A DNA stretch of 64,000 bases, from contig NZ_CP064787.1 of NCBI RefSeq assembly GCF_017094505.1, forward strand, positions 2,666,001-2,730,000, given 5' to 3'. A program made the translations under genes and the position numbers. Shown piece by piece: positions 13,501-22,206 of the stretch. The stretch comes from Halapricum desulfuricans (lineage in GTDB: Archaea > Halobacteriota > Halobacteria > Halobacteriales > Haloarculaceae). The stretch's first letter is position 1; each line of letters starts with the position of its first letter. Under the pieces are notes generated by a model. The model was not told the DNA's origin. It saw nothing but the letters and a program-made list of their open reading frames with translations, and did no database searches.

Positions 13501-14403
13501 ATGGAACTTTCCGTGGTCGTCCCGACGCTCAACGGCCGGGACCGGCTCGCGGGCACGCTCGATGCCCTCGCGGATGCGGTCCCGGAGGCCGAGGTCGTCG
13601 TCGTCAACGGTCCGTCGGCCGACGGGACGACCGGGATGGTCCGCGAACGCGAGGACGTGGACGTCCTCGTCGAGATCCCCGACCGATCGGTCACGGCGGC
13701 GCGCAACGCCGGCTTCGACCACGCGAGCGGCAGCGTCGTCGCACTCGTCGATCACGGGCTCGCCGTCGACGAGTCGTGGGCCGAGGCAGTCCGAACGGGA
13801 CTCGCGGAGGCCGACGTCGTCACTGGCCCGACACACCGGCCGCGACGCGCCGGTGCGGCGACGGAGACGATCGAGACCCGGACCGTCGCGGGCCGGGAAG
13901 TCACGTACTTCAACAGCGGGAACGTGGCGTTCGATCGGGCCACTCTCGACGCGCTCGACGGCTACGACGAATACCTCGAGGTCGGCGGGTCACGGGACCT
14001 GGCCCACCGACTCGCCGACAGCGAGTTCCGCGTCGAGTGGACCCAATCGATGGCCGTCGAGCGGACCTACGGGGCCGACGGCGGCGAGCCACAGCGCGAC
14101 TGGCGGTGGAAGTACCGGTCGCTCGCCTACCGACTGGCGAAAAACTACGGGACTCATCCCACCGTGTTCCGACGACTGGCCGGTCACGCCGCCAGCGACG
14201 CCGCCGGTGCACTCAGAGACGTGGTCCGCCGGACGACCGGACCCTCGGAGTGGCTGGCGACCGGCCGCGACGTGCTTTCGGGGGCAGTCGTGGGGCTCAA
14301 AGACGGACTGTCCGCACGGGCGCGTGATCGCTCCCGAGCGCGCAACCCGCACGGCACGAGCGAGCGGGCGGAACGGGCCGTCTCGGTGTACGACTGGCGG
14401 TGA
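13501..14403 (+). CDS. Glycosyltransferase family 2 protein
   Basis: The 300-residue protein begins MELSVVVPTLNGRDRL, the GT2 nucleotide-sugar-binding start. VVVNGPSADGT and VTAARNAGFDHASGSVVALVDHG follow, where the DHG replaces the usual DxD metal site. FNSGNVAFDRATLDALDGYDE in the middle matches the acceptor side of GT2 enzymes. No membrane helix is evident, so it is probably cytoplasmic or peripherally bound. It follows the GlmU-like gene by 93 bases on the same strand. Donor and acceptor are unknown. Confidence 0.82.
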   Translation: MELSVVVPTLNGRDRLAGTLDALADAVPEAEVVVVNGPSADGTTGMVREREDVDVLVEIPDRSVTAARNAGFDHASGSVVALVDHGLAVDESWAEAVRTGLAEADVVTGPTHRPRRAGAATETIETRTVAGREVTYFNSGNVAFDRATLDALDGYDEYLEVGGSRDLAHRLADSEFRVEWTQSMAVERTYGADGGEPQRDWRWKYRSLAYRLAKNYGTHPTVFRRLAGHAASDAAGALRDVVRRTTGPSEWLATGRDVLSGAVVGLKDGLSARARDRSRARNPHGTSERAERAVSVYDWR

Positions 14404-14733
14404 TCACTCGAGTTCGTCGGCGATCCAGCTCCGTGCAGCCATCGCCGTCGGGAACCCGAGCGTCGGGATCGACAGCGTCGCGACGTGCTGTAACGTCCCG
14501 GGCTCGACGCCTTCCTCGAGTCCGCGCCTGACGTGGGAGTGGACGGCACCTTCCGATCGCGCGCCGACCGCGAGCGCGAGCTTGACGAGGCGCTTGGTCT
14601 CCCCGTCGATCGGCCCGGCCTCCGCACAGGCCTGTCCGAGGTCGCTGTACTGTTCCCAGACCTCGGGGTGTTCGCGCGCGAGTTCGTTCGGAATCTCCGG
14701 CAGTTCGTCAAGGGACGCAGGTTCGTCTGCCAT
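14404..14733 (-). CDS. Carboxymuconolactone decarboxylase (CMD) family protein
   Basis: The 109-residue all-helical protein has the CMD pattern ETKRLVKLALAVGARSEGAVHSHVRRGLEEGV. The histidine is kept, but the Cys-x-x-Cys pair of AhpD-type peroxidase partners is missing (EGAVHSH). It is therefore more like the non-redox members of the superfamily, and its activity cannot be predicted. Its stop codon directly abuts the stop of the converging glycosyltransferase gene (TGATCA). Confidence 0.85.
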   Translation of the reverse strand: MADEPASLDELPEIPNELAREHPEVWEQYSDLGQACAEAGPIDGETKRLVKLALAVGARSEGAVHSHVRRGLEEGVEPGTLQHVATLSIPTLGFPTAMAARSWIADELE

Positions 14734-14831
14734 ATCCGTGGTTCGGCCTCCACCGTGTTGTAGTTTGCCATAGTGTAAGTCACCGAATACGAATAGTCAC
14801 TGTTTTGCACGCGAGACACGACGTGCGGACG

Positions 14832-15104
14832 ATGAGCGACGAGCGCGACGAGGGATACGTCCACCGACCGGACAGCTCCGTGGAGTCTACGCGGGAATTC
14901 GGGTGGCGGGGCTGGCTGCTGGTCGGCGCACTCGTGATCTCGTTTCTGGTCGTCCCCTGGGCGCTGATCCTGTTTTCGTCAGCCCGCGAGGCGGTCGCGG
15001 CCGTCGGCCTCCCATGGCGGGAGACGTTTCTGGTCGTGCCCCTGATCCCGGCGGTGGGGCTCGGCGTGCTGGGCGTCTGGGCCGCGCTGGCCGCGCGCCG
15101 GTAG
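14832..15104 (+). CDS. Small two-helix membrane protein of unknown function
   Basis: The chosen ATG gives 90 residues: a polar, acidic 30-residue N-terminus (MSDERDEGYVHRPDSSVEST), then two hydrophobic segments (WLLVGALVISFLVVPWALIL and FLVVPLIPAVGLGVLGVWAA). The upstream ATG at 14805 would add nine unlikely residues. It lies 49 bases before the histidine kinase on the same strand. I do not recognise a family. Confidence 0.7.
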   Translation: MSDERDEGYVHRPDSSVESTREFGWRGWLLVGALVISFLVVPWALILFSSAREAVAAVGLPWRETFLVVPLIPAVGLGVLGVWAALAARR

Positions 15105-15153
15105 CGTCGGCGAAACGATTTACCTCGGGGCGTTCAAGCACACAGCCACCGGA

Positions 15154-16812
15154 ATGCTCTCGTCGCTGTACCTGCCGCTGGTGTTGCTCGCCGCCGTCGC
15201 TGGATCCGGGCTCGCGTTGTTCGCCTGGCTGCACCGCGAGACGCCGGGTGCGGCACCGCTCGCGCTCTTTCTGCTCGCGGCGAGTCTCTGGTCGCTGACC
15301 GACGCCGTCGGCGTCGCCTCGGGGACGCCGCGCTTCTGGGCGTCGCTGAAGCTCTCGATCGCGACGGTGGTCCCGCTCGCGTGGCTCGCGCTCGTCTTCG
15401 AGTACACCGGTCGCGAGCGCTGGCTCTCCGGACCCCGGCTGTTCGCCCTCGTCGTCGAACCGGTCGTCGTCTCGGCGCTCGTCTGGACGAATCCCGCCCA
15501 CGTCATCTGGCGGGCGTCGAGTCGGGTCGTCCTCGTCGACGGCTACTACGTCTTCGACGGGACGCCGGGGCTGGCCCTGTGGGGCCATCAGGTGTACGCC
15601 TACGGGCTGATCGCGATCGGCGCGGCATTGCTGGTCGGTATGCTGTGGCGGAGCGACGACGTCTTCCGGGACCAGAGCACAGCGTTGCTGGCGGCGATCG
15701 CTGTCCCGATGATCGTCAACGCGCTGTATCTCTTCGGATACACGCCGGAAGCGGTCGATCCGACAGGGACCGCGTTCGTCCTCTCCGGGGCGGTCCTCGC
15801 GGGGGCAATCCTCTATGAACACCTGCTCGACGTCGCCCCTGCGACCCGGGAACTGGGACGGGAAAAGCTGATCGGCGAGCTCGAGGACCCGGTCGTCATC
15901 GTCGACGCCGAACGGCGAGTCGTCGACCTCAATCCGGCCGCGGAGTCGCTGCTCGGGGTCTCGGCGGACGACGCTATCGGCGCGGAACTGACGGTATTCG
16001 AGCCGGCACTCGTCGGGATCGACGACGGCGACGAGATCACGCTGGAGCGGGAGGGGCGACGCTGTTATTACGACGTGCGCGTCTCGCAGCTTGATCGCGC
16101 CCGCGGGACGATAACCGGCCGGATCATCAGCCTCCGGGACGTGACCGAGCGGACCCGCCGCGAGCAGCGCCTCGACGTGATGAACCGACTCTACCGGCAC
16201 AACCTCCGAAACGAGATGAACGTCGTGCGCGGCAACGCCGAGCTGCTCGACGCGCGCCTTGAGACGCCGGCTCACCGCGAACACGCGGAAACGATCGTCG
16301 ACACGGCCGACGAGGTGATCGCGCGAAGCGAGAAGATCAGTGCCCTCTCCCGGTCGGTCGAGGACCAGTCGACGCGGCCGATCGATCTCACCTCGATCCT
16401 GACTGCGCTCGTCGAGTCGTTCCGGGAGGAGTTCCCCGAAGCGACGATCGCGCTTGAGACACCCGAGACGTGTCGAGTGGTCGGCGACCCGTCCATCGAG
16501 ATCGCGATACAGGAAGTGCTGGAAAACGCGCTCGAACACGCAGACCGTCCGGACCCGACAGTGACGGCCGAACTCGCGACCGACGGAGACGACGCCCGAC
16601 TCGAGGTCAGCGACGACGGGCCGGGGATCCCCGAACAGGACCTCAGGGCGCTGGAAGCGGGCGCTGAGACGCCGATGGAACACGCGAGCGGCGTCGGCCT
16701 GTGGCTGGTCACCTGGGCGATCGAACGCGTCGGCGGGGCGGTCGCGTTCGACACTGGCGAGACGGGGACGACGGTGACGGTGACACTCCGGACGGTCGAT
16801 CCGTCGGCGTGA
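15154..16812 (+). CDS. Membrane sensor histidine kinase (7TM-PAS-HisKA-HATPase)
   Basis: The 552-residue protein has seven hydrophobic segments in its first 230 residues, matching the 7TM region common to haloarchaeal kinases. A PAS-like domain (VVIVDAERRVVDLNPAAESLLG) follows, then the phosphoacceptor box RLYRHNLRNEMNVVRGNAELL with its histidine. The ATPase has the N box QEVLENALEHA, the G1 box DDGPGIPE and the G2 box GVGLWLV. It should autophosphorylate in response to a membrane or cytosolic signal. No response regulator lies nearby, so it is an orphan and its partner is unknown. Confidence 0.9.
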   Translation: MLSSLYLPLVLLAAVAGSGLALFAWLHRETPGAAPLALFLLAASLWSLTDAVGVASGTPRFWASLKLSIATVVPLAWLALVFEYTGRERWLSGPRLFALVVEPVVVSALVWTNPAHVIWRASSRVVLVDGYYVFDGTPGLALWGHQVYAYGLIAIGAALLVGMLWRSDDVFRDQSTALLAAIAVPMIVNALYLFGYTPEAVDPTGTAFVLSGAVLAGAILYEHLLDVAPATRELGREKLIGELEDPVVIVDAERRVVDLNPAAESLLGVSADDAIGAELTVFEPALVGIDDGDEITLEREGRRCYYDVRVSQLDRARGTITGRIISLRDVTERTRREQRLDVMNRLYRHNLRNEMNVVRGNAELLDARLETPAHREHAETIVDTADEVIARSEKISALSRSVEDQSTRPIDLTSILTALVESFREEFPEATIALETPETCRVVGDPSIEIAIQEVLENALEHADRPDPTVTAELATDGDDARLEVSDDGPGIPEQDLRALEAGAETPMEHASGVGLWLVTWAIERVGGAVAFDTGETGTTVTVTLRTVDPSA

Positions 16813-16850
16813 TCGGCGGTATTTTGACCGATCAGGCCCGAGTCACCGCT

Positions 16851-17324
16851 ATGTCACTTGCTGCGGACACCCGAGAGGCGGTTCGAACACACCCGTTCGT
16901 CTACGAGGGACTGCGTGCGGGGATTCTCAACTACTCCGCCGCGGCCCGGTTCCTGGACGTCGGCGAGACCGACGCTGTCGCGGCGGCACTGCGGCGCTAC
17001 GCCGAGGAGCTGCCCGAACGCGATACCGACGAGTGCGAACTCCGAGTGACGATGCACAGCGGCGTCGGTCCCGCCGAGGCCAGCGACGAGCCGCTGCTCG
17101 TGGTGGGCGAGACGGCACTGGCGGCCAACGGCGGCGACGCGACGGCCGTCGTTGCGACCGGCGACGTCGGTCCCGACTTCCTCCGGACGGTGCTGGGCCG
17201 GTGTGCGGCCGCCGAGATCTCGGTCGAAGCTGCGGCGGTGGGGCCTGACGCGCTCGTGGTCGTCGTCGGCCGCCGGGACGGGCCGGACACGGTGCGGCTG
17301 ATCGAGCAAAGCGGAGCGCAATAG
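16851..17324 (+). CDS. Haloarchaeal conserved protein, regulatory-like (unknown function)
   Basis: The 157-residue protein starts MSLAADTREAVRTHPFVYEG and has an N-terminal helical part (RAGILNYSAAARFLDVGETDAVAAALRRYAEEL) that resembles a small helix-turn-helix or helical bundle. A C-terminal alpha/beta part with two VVVATGDVG and ALVVVVGRRDG strands recalls ACT-like folds. The upstream in-frame extension overlaps the kinase gene and is rejected. It precedes cysS by 43 bases on the same strand, so co-transcription is plausible. Function is not known to me. Confidence 0.72.
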   Translation: MSLAADTREAVRTHPFVYEGLRAGILNYSAAARFLDVGETDAVAAALRRYAEELPERDTDECELRVTMHSGVGPAEASDEPLLVVGETALAANGGDATAVVATGDVGPDFLRTVLGRCAAAEISVEAAAVGPDALVVVVGRRDGPDTVRLIEQSGAQ

Positions 17325-17367
17325 TGACTCCGACGGATTGAAACGCTGGCTCGCGTAGTGACGGGCA

Positions 17368-18852
17368 ATGACGCTGCGCGTGAGTAACACGCTGACCGGC
17401 GAGCGCGAGGAGTTCGAACCCGAGGATCCCGACGCCGTCCGGTTGTACTACTGCGGGCTGACGGTCTCGGACCCGCCGCATCTGGGTCACGCCCGCGGGT
17501 GGGTCCACGTCGACGTAATGGACCGGTGGCTCTCCTGGCTTGGCTATACCGTCCACCACGTCGAGAACTTCACCGATATCAACGAGAAGATCGTCGCCCG
17601 CGTCGGCGAGGACGGCGACAGCGAGGCCGCGGTCGCCGACCACTACATCGGAGAAGTCATCCGGGCGATGCGAGACCTCAACCTCCGGCGAGCGGAAGTC
17701 TATCCCCGCGTCTCCGAGCACGTCCCCGAGATCGTCGATCTGGTCGAGACGCTGATCGAGAAGGGTTACGCTTACGAGTCGAACGGCTCGGTCTACTTCG
17801 ACGTGACCGCGTTCGAGGAGTACGGCAAGCTCTCGAATCAGGACGTCGACGAACTGCAAGCGCAGGGCGACGAGGCCGAACAGGCCGAGAAGCGCAACCC
17901 CGCGGACTTCGCACTCTGGAAGGCCGACGGCGTCGATCCCGAGGAGATAGCCGACCACCAGCACCCCGAGGCCGCGCCCGCCGAACAGGCCTGCGAGACC
18001 GCCGAGACCTGGGACTCCCCGTGGGGGGAGGGACGGCCCGGCTGGCACATCGAATGCTCGGTGATGAGCATGACCCATCTCGAGGAGACGCTTGACATCC
18101 ACGTCGGCGGGCAGGACCTGGTCTTTCCCCACCACGAGAACGAGATCGCCCAGAGCGAGGCCGCCACGGGCCAGACCTTCGCCAACTACTGGCTGCACGT
18201 CGGGTTGCTCGAGACCAGCGACGAGAAGATGTCTTCCTCGCTGGGCAACTTCGCGACCGTCGAGGAGGCCATCGAGGCGTACGGGACCGACGTGGTCCGG
18301 ACCTTCCTGCTGTCGACGGCCTATCACAGCCGCGCGACCTACAGCGAGGAGACGATCTCGGAGGCACAGGACCGCTTCGAGCGCCTCGAGCGCGGCTACG
18401 AGCGGGCCGTCGAGGCCTGCGACAGCGTCGACGCCCGGACGAAAGTCGACGCCGAGGAGTTGCGCGGGGCGGTCGAGACGGCCCGCGAGGAGTTCGAGGC
18501 CGCGATGAACGACGACTTCAACACCCGCGCGGCGATGGCCGCACTATTAGATCTCGTCGGCGCGGTCAACGCCCACGTCGACGACCGCGAGGAATACGAC
18601 TACCGCGCGCTCAGGCGGGCGATCGAAACGCTCGAGGAGTTCGCCGGCGGCGTCTTCGGCCTGTCGCTCGGCGGGGTCGACGGCGGCGACGTCGAACTCG
18701 CCGAGGACGTGATCGACCTCGTGCTGGACATTCGCGAACGGGAGCGAGCGGCCGGCAACTACGAGCGGGCTGACGAGTTGCGGGACGAACTGGAAGCGCT
18801 GGGCGTCGAAGTCCAGGACACCGACGACGGGCCGGTCGCCCGGATCGAATAG
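17368..18852 (+). CDS. cysS: Cysteinyl-tRNA synthetase
   Basis: This 494-residue class I synthetase charges tRNA(Cys) with cysteine. It has the HIGH-type motif PPHLGHARG (residues 36-44) and the KMSKS-type motif [10 protein letters not shown]. Zinc-site residues include C29 in LYYCGLTV, the cysteine in IECSVMSM and the histidine pair in [12 protein letters not shown]. The DALR-like helical anticodon domain occupies the C-terminus. The insertion around residues 165-220 is very acidic, as expected for a halophile. Confidence 0.97.
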   Translation: MTLRVSNTLTGEREEFEPEDPDAVRLYYCGLTVSDPPHLGHARGWVHVDVMDRWLSWLGYTVHHVENFTDINEKIVARVGEDGDSEAAVADHYIGEVIRAMRDLNLRRAEVYPRVSEHVPEIVDLVETLIEKGYAYESNGSVYFDVTAFEEYGKLSNQDVDELQAQGDEAEQAEKRNPADFALWKADGVDPEEIADHQHPEAAPAEQACETAETWDSPWGEGRPGWHIECSVMSMTHLEETLDIHVGGQDLVFPHHENEIAQSEAATGQTFANYWLHVGLLETSDEKMSSSLGNFATVEEAIEAYGTDVVRTFLLSTAYHSRATYSEETISEAQDRFERLERGYERAVEACDSVDARTKVDAEELRGAVETAREEFEAAMNDDFNTRAAMAALLDLVGAVNAHVDDREEYDYRALRRAIETLEEFAGGVFGLSLGGVDGGDVELAEDVIDLVLDIRERERAAGNYERADELRDELEALGVEVQDTDDGPVARIE

Positions 18853-18891
18853 CGCCCACAGACTTTTTCCGCTCGCCGACGACCCGCAGAC

Positions 18892-19857
18892 ATGATCGAA
18901 TCGCTCGTCTATCGCAGCGGCACCGTCGAGTCCTACGACGACCTCGGGGCGGCCAGGGCCGCGGCGGGGACGACCTGGGTCCACGCGACGGAGGTGACTG
19001 ACGGAGAGCGCGAGCGGATCCGCGAAGCGTTCGAATTGCACCCGCTGGCGATCGAAGACGTGGCCGACGACGTCCGCGCGAAAGTCGAGGAGTTCCCCGG
19101 TTTCACGTTCGTCCTGCTGAAGACCGCCCGCCTCACTCGCGGAGAGACGACCTTCGAAGAGGAGATCGATACCGCCCCGGTCGGCGTGTTTCTCGGTCGC
19201 GACTGGATCGTCTCGATGACCCCTGGCACGGCCCCGGAGATCGGACGCGTCCGCACTGCGGTCGAATCGGGCGACGAGCGACTGCTCGAGCGCGGCGCGG
19301 ATTTTACAGCCTACCGGATCGTCGACGCGCTCGTCGATCGGTACTTCGACGTGCTTGACGGTATCGAGACGAAAATCGAATCGATCGAAGACGAGGTCGT
19401 CACGTCGACCCGACTGGACGTGCTCGACGAGATCAACGCCGTCCGCCGGGAACTGCTCTCCTTTCGAAAGCTACTCTGGCCCGCCCGCGAGGCCGTGGGG
19501 ACGCTCGCCAGCGGCGATCCGAGACTGGTCGAGGAAGCTACCGAGAAGTACTTCCGCAGCGTCCACGACCACCTTGTGCAACTGGTCGATCTGACTGAGA
19601 CCTATCGCGACCTGGTCAGCGGTGCGCGAGACATCTATCTCAACACTCTCTCCCAGTCGACCAACGAAGTGATGAAGATCCTGACCGTCGTCGCGACTGT
19701 TTTCATTCCACTCACCTTTGTCGCCGGGATCTACGGCATGAACTTCGAGCACATGCCCGAGCTGGGCTGGCAGTGGGGGTATCCCGTCGTGCTGGCGCTG
19801 ATGGCCGCGATTGCCGCCGGGATGATGGCCTTCTTTCGCCACCGCGACTACCTCTGA
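18892..19857 (+). CDS. corA: CorA family magnesium/divalent cation transporter
   Basis: The 321-residue protein has a large acidic cytosolic domain and two C-terminal membrane helices. The diagnostic GMN signature lies at the pore mouth in IYGMNFEHMPELGW, and the C-terminal basic end (FFRHRDYL) is kept. CorA pentamers import Mg2+ (or Co2+/Ni2+). It starts 39 bases after cysS and converges on argF. A hairpin at 19871-19920 immediately follows its stop. Confidence 0.95.
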   Translation: MIESLVYRSGTVESYDDLGAARAAAGTTWVHATEVTDGERERIREAFELHPLAIEDVADDVRAKVEEFPGFTFVLLKTARLTRGETTFEEEIDTAPVGVFLGRDWIVSMTPGTAPEIGRVRTAVESGDERLLERGADFTAYRIVDALVDRYFDVLDGIETKIESIEDEVVTSTRLDVLDEINAVRRELLSFRKLLWPAREAVGTLASGDPRLVEEATEKYFRSVHDHLVQLVDLTETYRDLVSGARDIYLNTLSQSTNEVMKILTVVATVFIPLTFVAGIYGMNFEHMPELGWQWGYPVVLALMAAIAAGMMAFFRHRDYL

Positions 19858-19870
19858 CGCTCGGGTCTGC

Positions 19871-19920
19871 GGGAACAGCGGTGCGGCTTCGCCGCGCCGT
19901 CGTTCGGTCACTCTGTTCCC
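19871..19920. terminator. Hairpin between corA and argF, candidate terminator
   Basis: GGGAACAG at 19871-19878 pairs with CTGTTCCC at 19913-19920, with a nested GCGGC-TTC-GCCGC stem. It lies 13 bases after the corA stop, and beyond the duplicated argF tail for the other strand. It could end transcription from either direction, although no long T run follows on the corA strand. Confidence 0.4.
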
Positions 19921-19928
19921 GAACCGCT

Positions 19929-20090
19929 CCAGCTTTTTCTCGTCGGGTCCGCTCGCTCCGCTCGCGAACCGCTCCTCCAAAAAGCTGGACCAAAAACCCG
20001 GTCGCTCGTCCCTCGCGACCGGTCAAGACGGCTCGGACAACCACACCAGCAATCCTTTCTGGGCATGCAGTCGATTCTCCGCCTGATCCG
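19929..20090 (-). repeat. Duplicated argF 3' end with 3' element (distal tail)
   Basis: This stretch repeats the end of argF at an offset of 166 bases. It holds codons for DQAENRLHAQKGLLVWLSEP and the stop (20023-20025), then about 90 bases of 3' sequence. Against the real gene, the first two codons differ synonymously (GAT-CAG here, GAC-CAA in the gene) and the rest of the coding part is identical. The outer stem CCAGCTTTTT/AAAAAGCTGG at 19929-19988 encloses the conserved CGAGGAG...CCCGACGAG core. Together with 20095-20154 it explains the 19858-20188 gap. Confidence 0.93.
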
Positions 20091-20094
20091 GCAG

Positions 20095-20154
20095 CCACCT
20101 TTTTCTCGTCGGGTCCGCTCGCTCCGCTCGCGAACCGCTCCTCGAAAAAGCTGG
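20095..20154 (-). repeat. Two-stem 3'-region element, argF proximal copy
   Basis: In the argF sense the arm CCAGCTTTTT faces AAAAAGGTGG with one mismatch in the outer five pairs. Inside lie CGAGGAGCGGTTCGCGAGCG and the closing CCCGACGAG. The inner stem pairs GGTTCGC with GCGGACC (one G-T wobble) around CGAGCGGAGCGA. The structure follows the real argF stop by about 35 bases and is the counterpart of the element behind the radical SAM gene. Confidence 0.6.
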
Positions 20155-20188
20155 ACCAAAAACCCGGTCGCTCGTCCCTCGCGACCGG

Positions 20189-21091
20189 TCAAGACGGCTC
20201 GGACAACCACACCAGCAATCCTTTCTGGGCATGCAGTCGATTCTCCGCTTGGTCCCAGACGATTGCGTTGTCGCTCTCGATGACCTCGTCGGTCACCTCT
20301 TCGCCGCGGTGGGCCGGCAGACAGTGCATCAGCTTCCGGTCGGCGACGAGGTCGCTCGTCACCTGGAAGCCATCGAACGCCTGTAGTTTCGCCTCGCGTT
20401 CGTCCTCCTCGCCCATGCTGACGAACACGTCCGTGTAGACGAGGTCCGCGTCAGCGACGGCGACCTCAGGGTCGTGCGTCGTCTCCGGCGCGGTGCCGAG
20501 TTCGTCGGCCCGTTCGAGCACGTCGTCGTCGATACCGTAGCCCTCGGGCGTCGCGACGGTGAGATCGAGCCCGACCATCGCAGCGCCGAGGACGAACGAC
20601 TGGGCGACGTTGTTGCCGTCGCCGACCCACGCGACCCGGACCTCCTCGAACCCGCCGAACTGCTCGCGGATCGTCAGCAGGTCCGCCAGCGTCTGACAGG
20701 GGTGAGCCTCGTCGGTCAGTCCGTTGACGAACGGGACGGTCGCGTACTCGGCGAGTTCCTCGGCGTCCTCGTGGTCGAACAGCCGCGCCATGATGACGTC
20801 GACGTACCGCGAGAGCGCTCGCGCGGTGTCTTTGACCGGCTCGCCGTGGCCGAGGTGGATGTCGTCCGGACCGAGGAAGATCGCGTGACCGCCCAGCTGG
20901 GTCATCCCCGTCTCGAAGGAGACCCGCGTCCGGGTGCTCGGCTTCTCGAAGATCATCCCCAGCGTCTGGTTGTCGAACGGTTCGGTGTCAGCCCCGGCCT
21001 CGTGAGCGGCCTTCAGCTCGGCCGCGCGGTCGAGGACAGTCTCCAGTTCGTCGGGCGTGAGGTCGTCGATGTCGAGCAGGTGGCGTGTCAT
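20189..21091 (-). CDS. argF: Ornithine carbamoyltransferase
   Basis: The 300-residue enzyme converts ornithine and carbamoyl phosphate to citrulline. It has the carbamoyl-phosphate signature FEKPSTRTRVSFE (about residues 49-61), the HPCQ motif in DEAHPCQTLADL and the ornithine loop HCLPAHRGEEV. It is the last gene of the minus-strand arginine cluster, and its start overlaps the lysK stop by four bases. A displaced copy of its last 22 codons and 3' region lies just downstream. Confidence 0.96.
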   Translation of the reverse strand: MTRHLLDIDDLTPDELETVLDRAAELKAAHEAGADTEPFDNQTLGMIFEKPSTRTRVSFETGMTQLGGHAIFLGPDDIHLGHGEPVKDTARALSRYVDVIMARLFDHEDAEELAEYATVPFVNGLTDEAHPCQTLADLLTIREQFGGFEEVRVAWVGDGNNVAQSFVLGAAMVGLDLTVATPEGYGIDDDVLERADELGTAPETTHDPEVAVADADLVYTDVFVSMGEEDEREAKLQAFDGFQVTSDLVADRKLMHCLPAHRGEEVTDEVIESDNAIVWDQAENRLHAQKGLLVWLSEPS

Positions 21092-22206
21092 GGTTCGATC
21101 AGGGTCTCGGTCACGTCCGCGAGGACGTCGATCGAGCGGTCGTACTCCTCGAGAGGGAGGTGTTCGTTCGGCGCGTGGTCCAGGTCCGAATCGCCGGGCC
21201 CGTAGGTGACCATCGGGCAGTCCCAGGCGTCGGCGTAGACGTTCATGTCGCTGGTCCCAGTCTTGCGAAGCAGGCGCGGATCGCCGTTCTGTCGGCGGAT
21301 CGCGGCCCGGAACGCCCGGGCGGGTTCGGTCCGGGGGCTCACCATCACCGGTTCGACCTGGTCGTCCCAGTGGACGGTCCCGTTTTCGAGGTGGCCGTCG
21401 GCGATCTCGCGGATCTCCTCGGTCGTGTACTCCGGCGGGACGCGCAGCTGCAGGCGCATCGTCGTCTCGACCGACAGACCGTCCTCGGAGATTCCGCCGT
21501 CGATGCTGGTCGGCTTAGGCGTCACGCGTTCGAACACCGGGACCCACTCGTCGTGGCCGAACTCCTCTTCGACGCGACGCCACCAGTTGACGGCGTCCTG
21601 GATCGCGTTGTCGTCCGGCCGCGAGGTGTGTCCGGATTCGCTGGTGGCGACGTAGTTGCCGCCCAGCAGACCGCGATAGCCCAGCGCGATCCCCTCCCAG
21701 CCGGAGGGCTCGCCGTTGATCACCGTCTCGGGCACGCTGTCCCGATTCTCGACCAGGTGCTGGCCGCCCCGGGAGTCGACCTCCTCGCCGACGACGCCGG
21801 CGAACGACGCGCCGGTCTCGACGGCGACGGCGGCCATCGCCGCGAGCGGCCCCTTCGCGTCGACGCTGCCCCGGCCCCAGAGGACCTCGACCTCCTCGTC
21901 GGGATCCTCACCGACGAGATCGCCGCCGTACCGCGCTTCCGAGCGGGGCATCTCCTCGACCCGCACGGGGATGTCGCCCGGCACGGTGTCGATGTGACTG
22001 GTCAGAAGCACCCCGTCGTCGGCGGGCGCGCGGACGTTGCCGATCTCGTCGATCCAGACCTCCCGGTCGTGGCGCTCGAGGAAGTCGGCGAGCACTCCGG
22101 CCGCCGCCTCCTCGTCGGGCGTGACCGACGGCGTCTCGACGAGATCGATCAGCAACTCGCGGGCCTCGGTCGTCGAGACTGTCGCGGTGGGGGCGGTCGT
22201 GCTCAT
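21088..22206 (-). CDS. lysK: [LysW]-ornithine/lysine hydrolase (M20 family)
   Basis: This 372-residue M20 peptidase-like enzyme should release ornithine (or lysine) from the LysW carrier. Metal and catalytic residues are visible: HIDTVPGD near residue 71, GRGSVDAKGPLAAM, GEEVDSRGG (general-base glutamate pair) and NEHLPLEEYD with a C-terminal histidine. It replaces classical ArgE in this pathway. The start overlaps the stop of the argD-like gene (ATGA) and the stop overlaps argF, so the cluster is tightly coupled. Confidence 0.92.
   Translation of the reverse strand: MSTTAPTATVSTTEARELLIDLVETPSVTPDEEAAAGVLADFLERHDREVWIDEIGNVRAPADDGVLLTSHIDTVPGDIPVRVEEMPRSEARYGGDLVGEDPDEEVEVLWGRGSVDAKGPLAAMAAVAVETGASFAGVVGEEVDSRGGQHLVENRDSVPETVINGEPSGWEGIALGYRGLLGGNYVATSESGHTSRPDDNAIQDAVNWWRRVEEEFGHDEWVPVFERVTPKPTSIDGGISEDGLSVETTMRLQLRVPPEYTTEEIREIADGHLENGTVHWDDQVEPVMVSPRTEPARAFRAAIRRQNGDPRLLRKTGTSDMNVYADAWDCPMVTYGPGDSDLDHAPNEHLPLEEYDRSIDVLADVTETLIEP

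Noticed and set aside
14887-16683. Minus-strand frame of 598 codons over the histidine kinase
   Set aside because: It is rich in Arg, Gly and Pro of the kind produced by antisense of acidic genes, and the kinase on the plus strand has every expected motif.
20023-20232. ORF joining the displaced argF tail to upstream sequence
   Set aside because: It exists only because the tandem copy restores a frame; no independent start signal.
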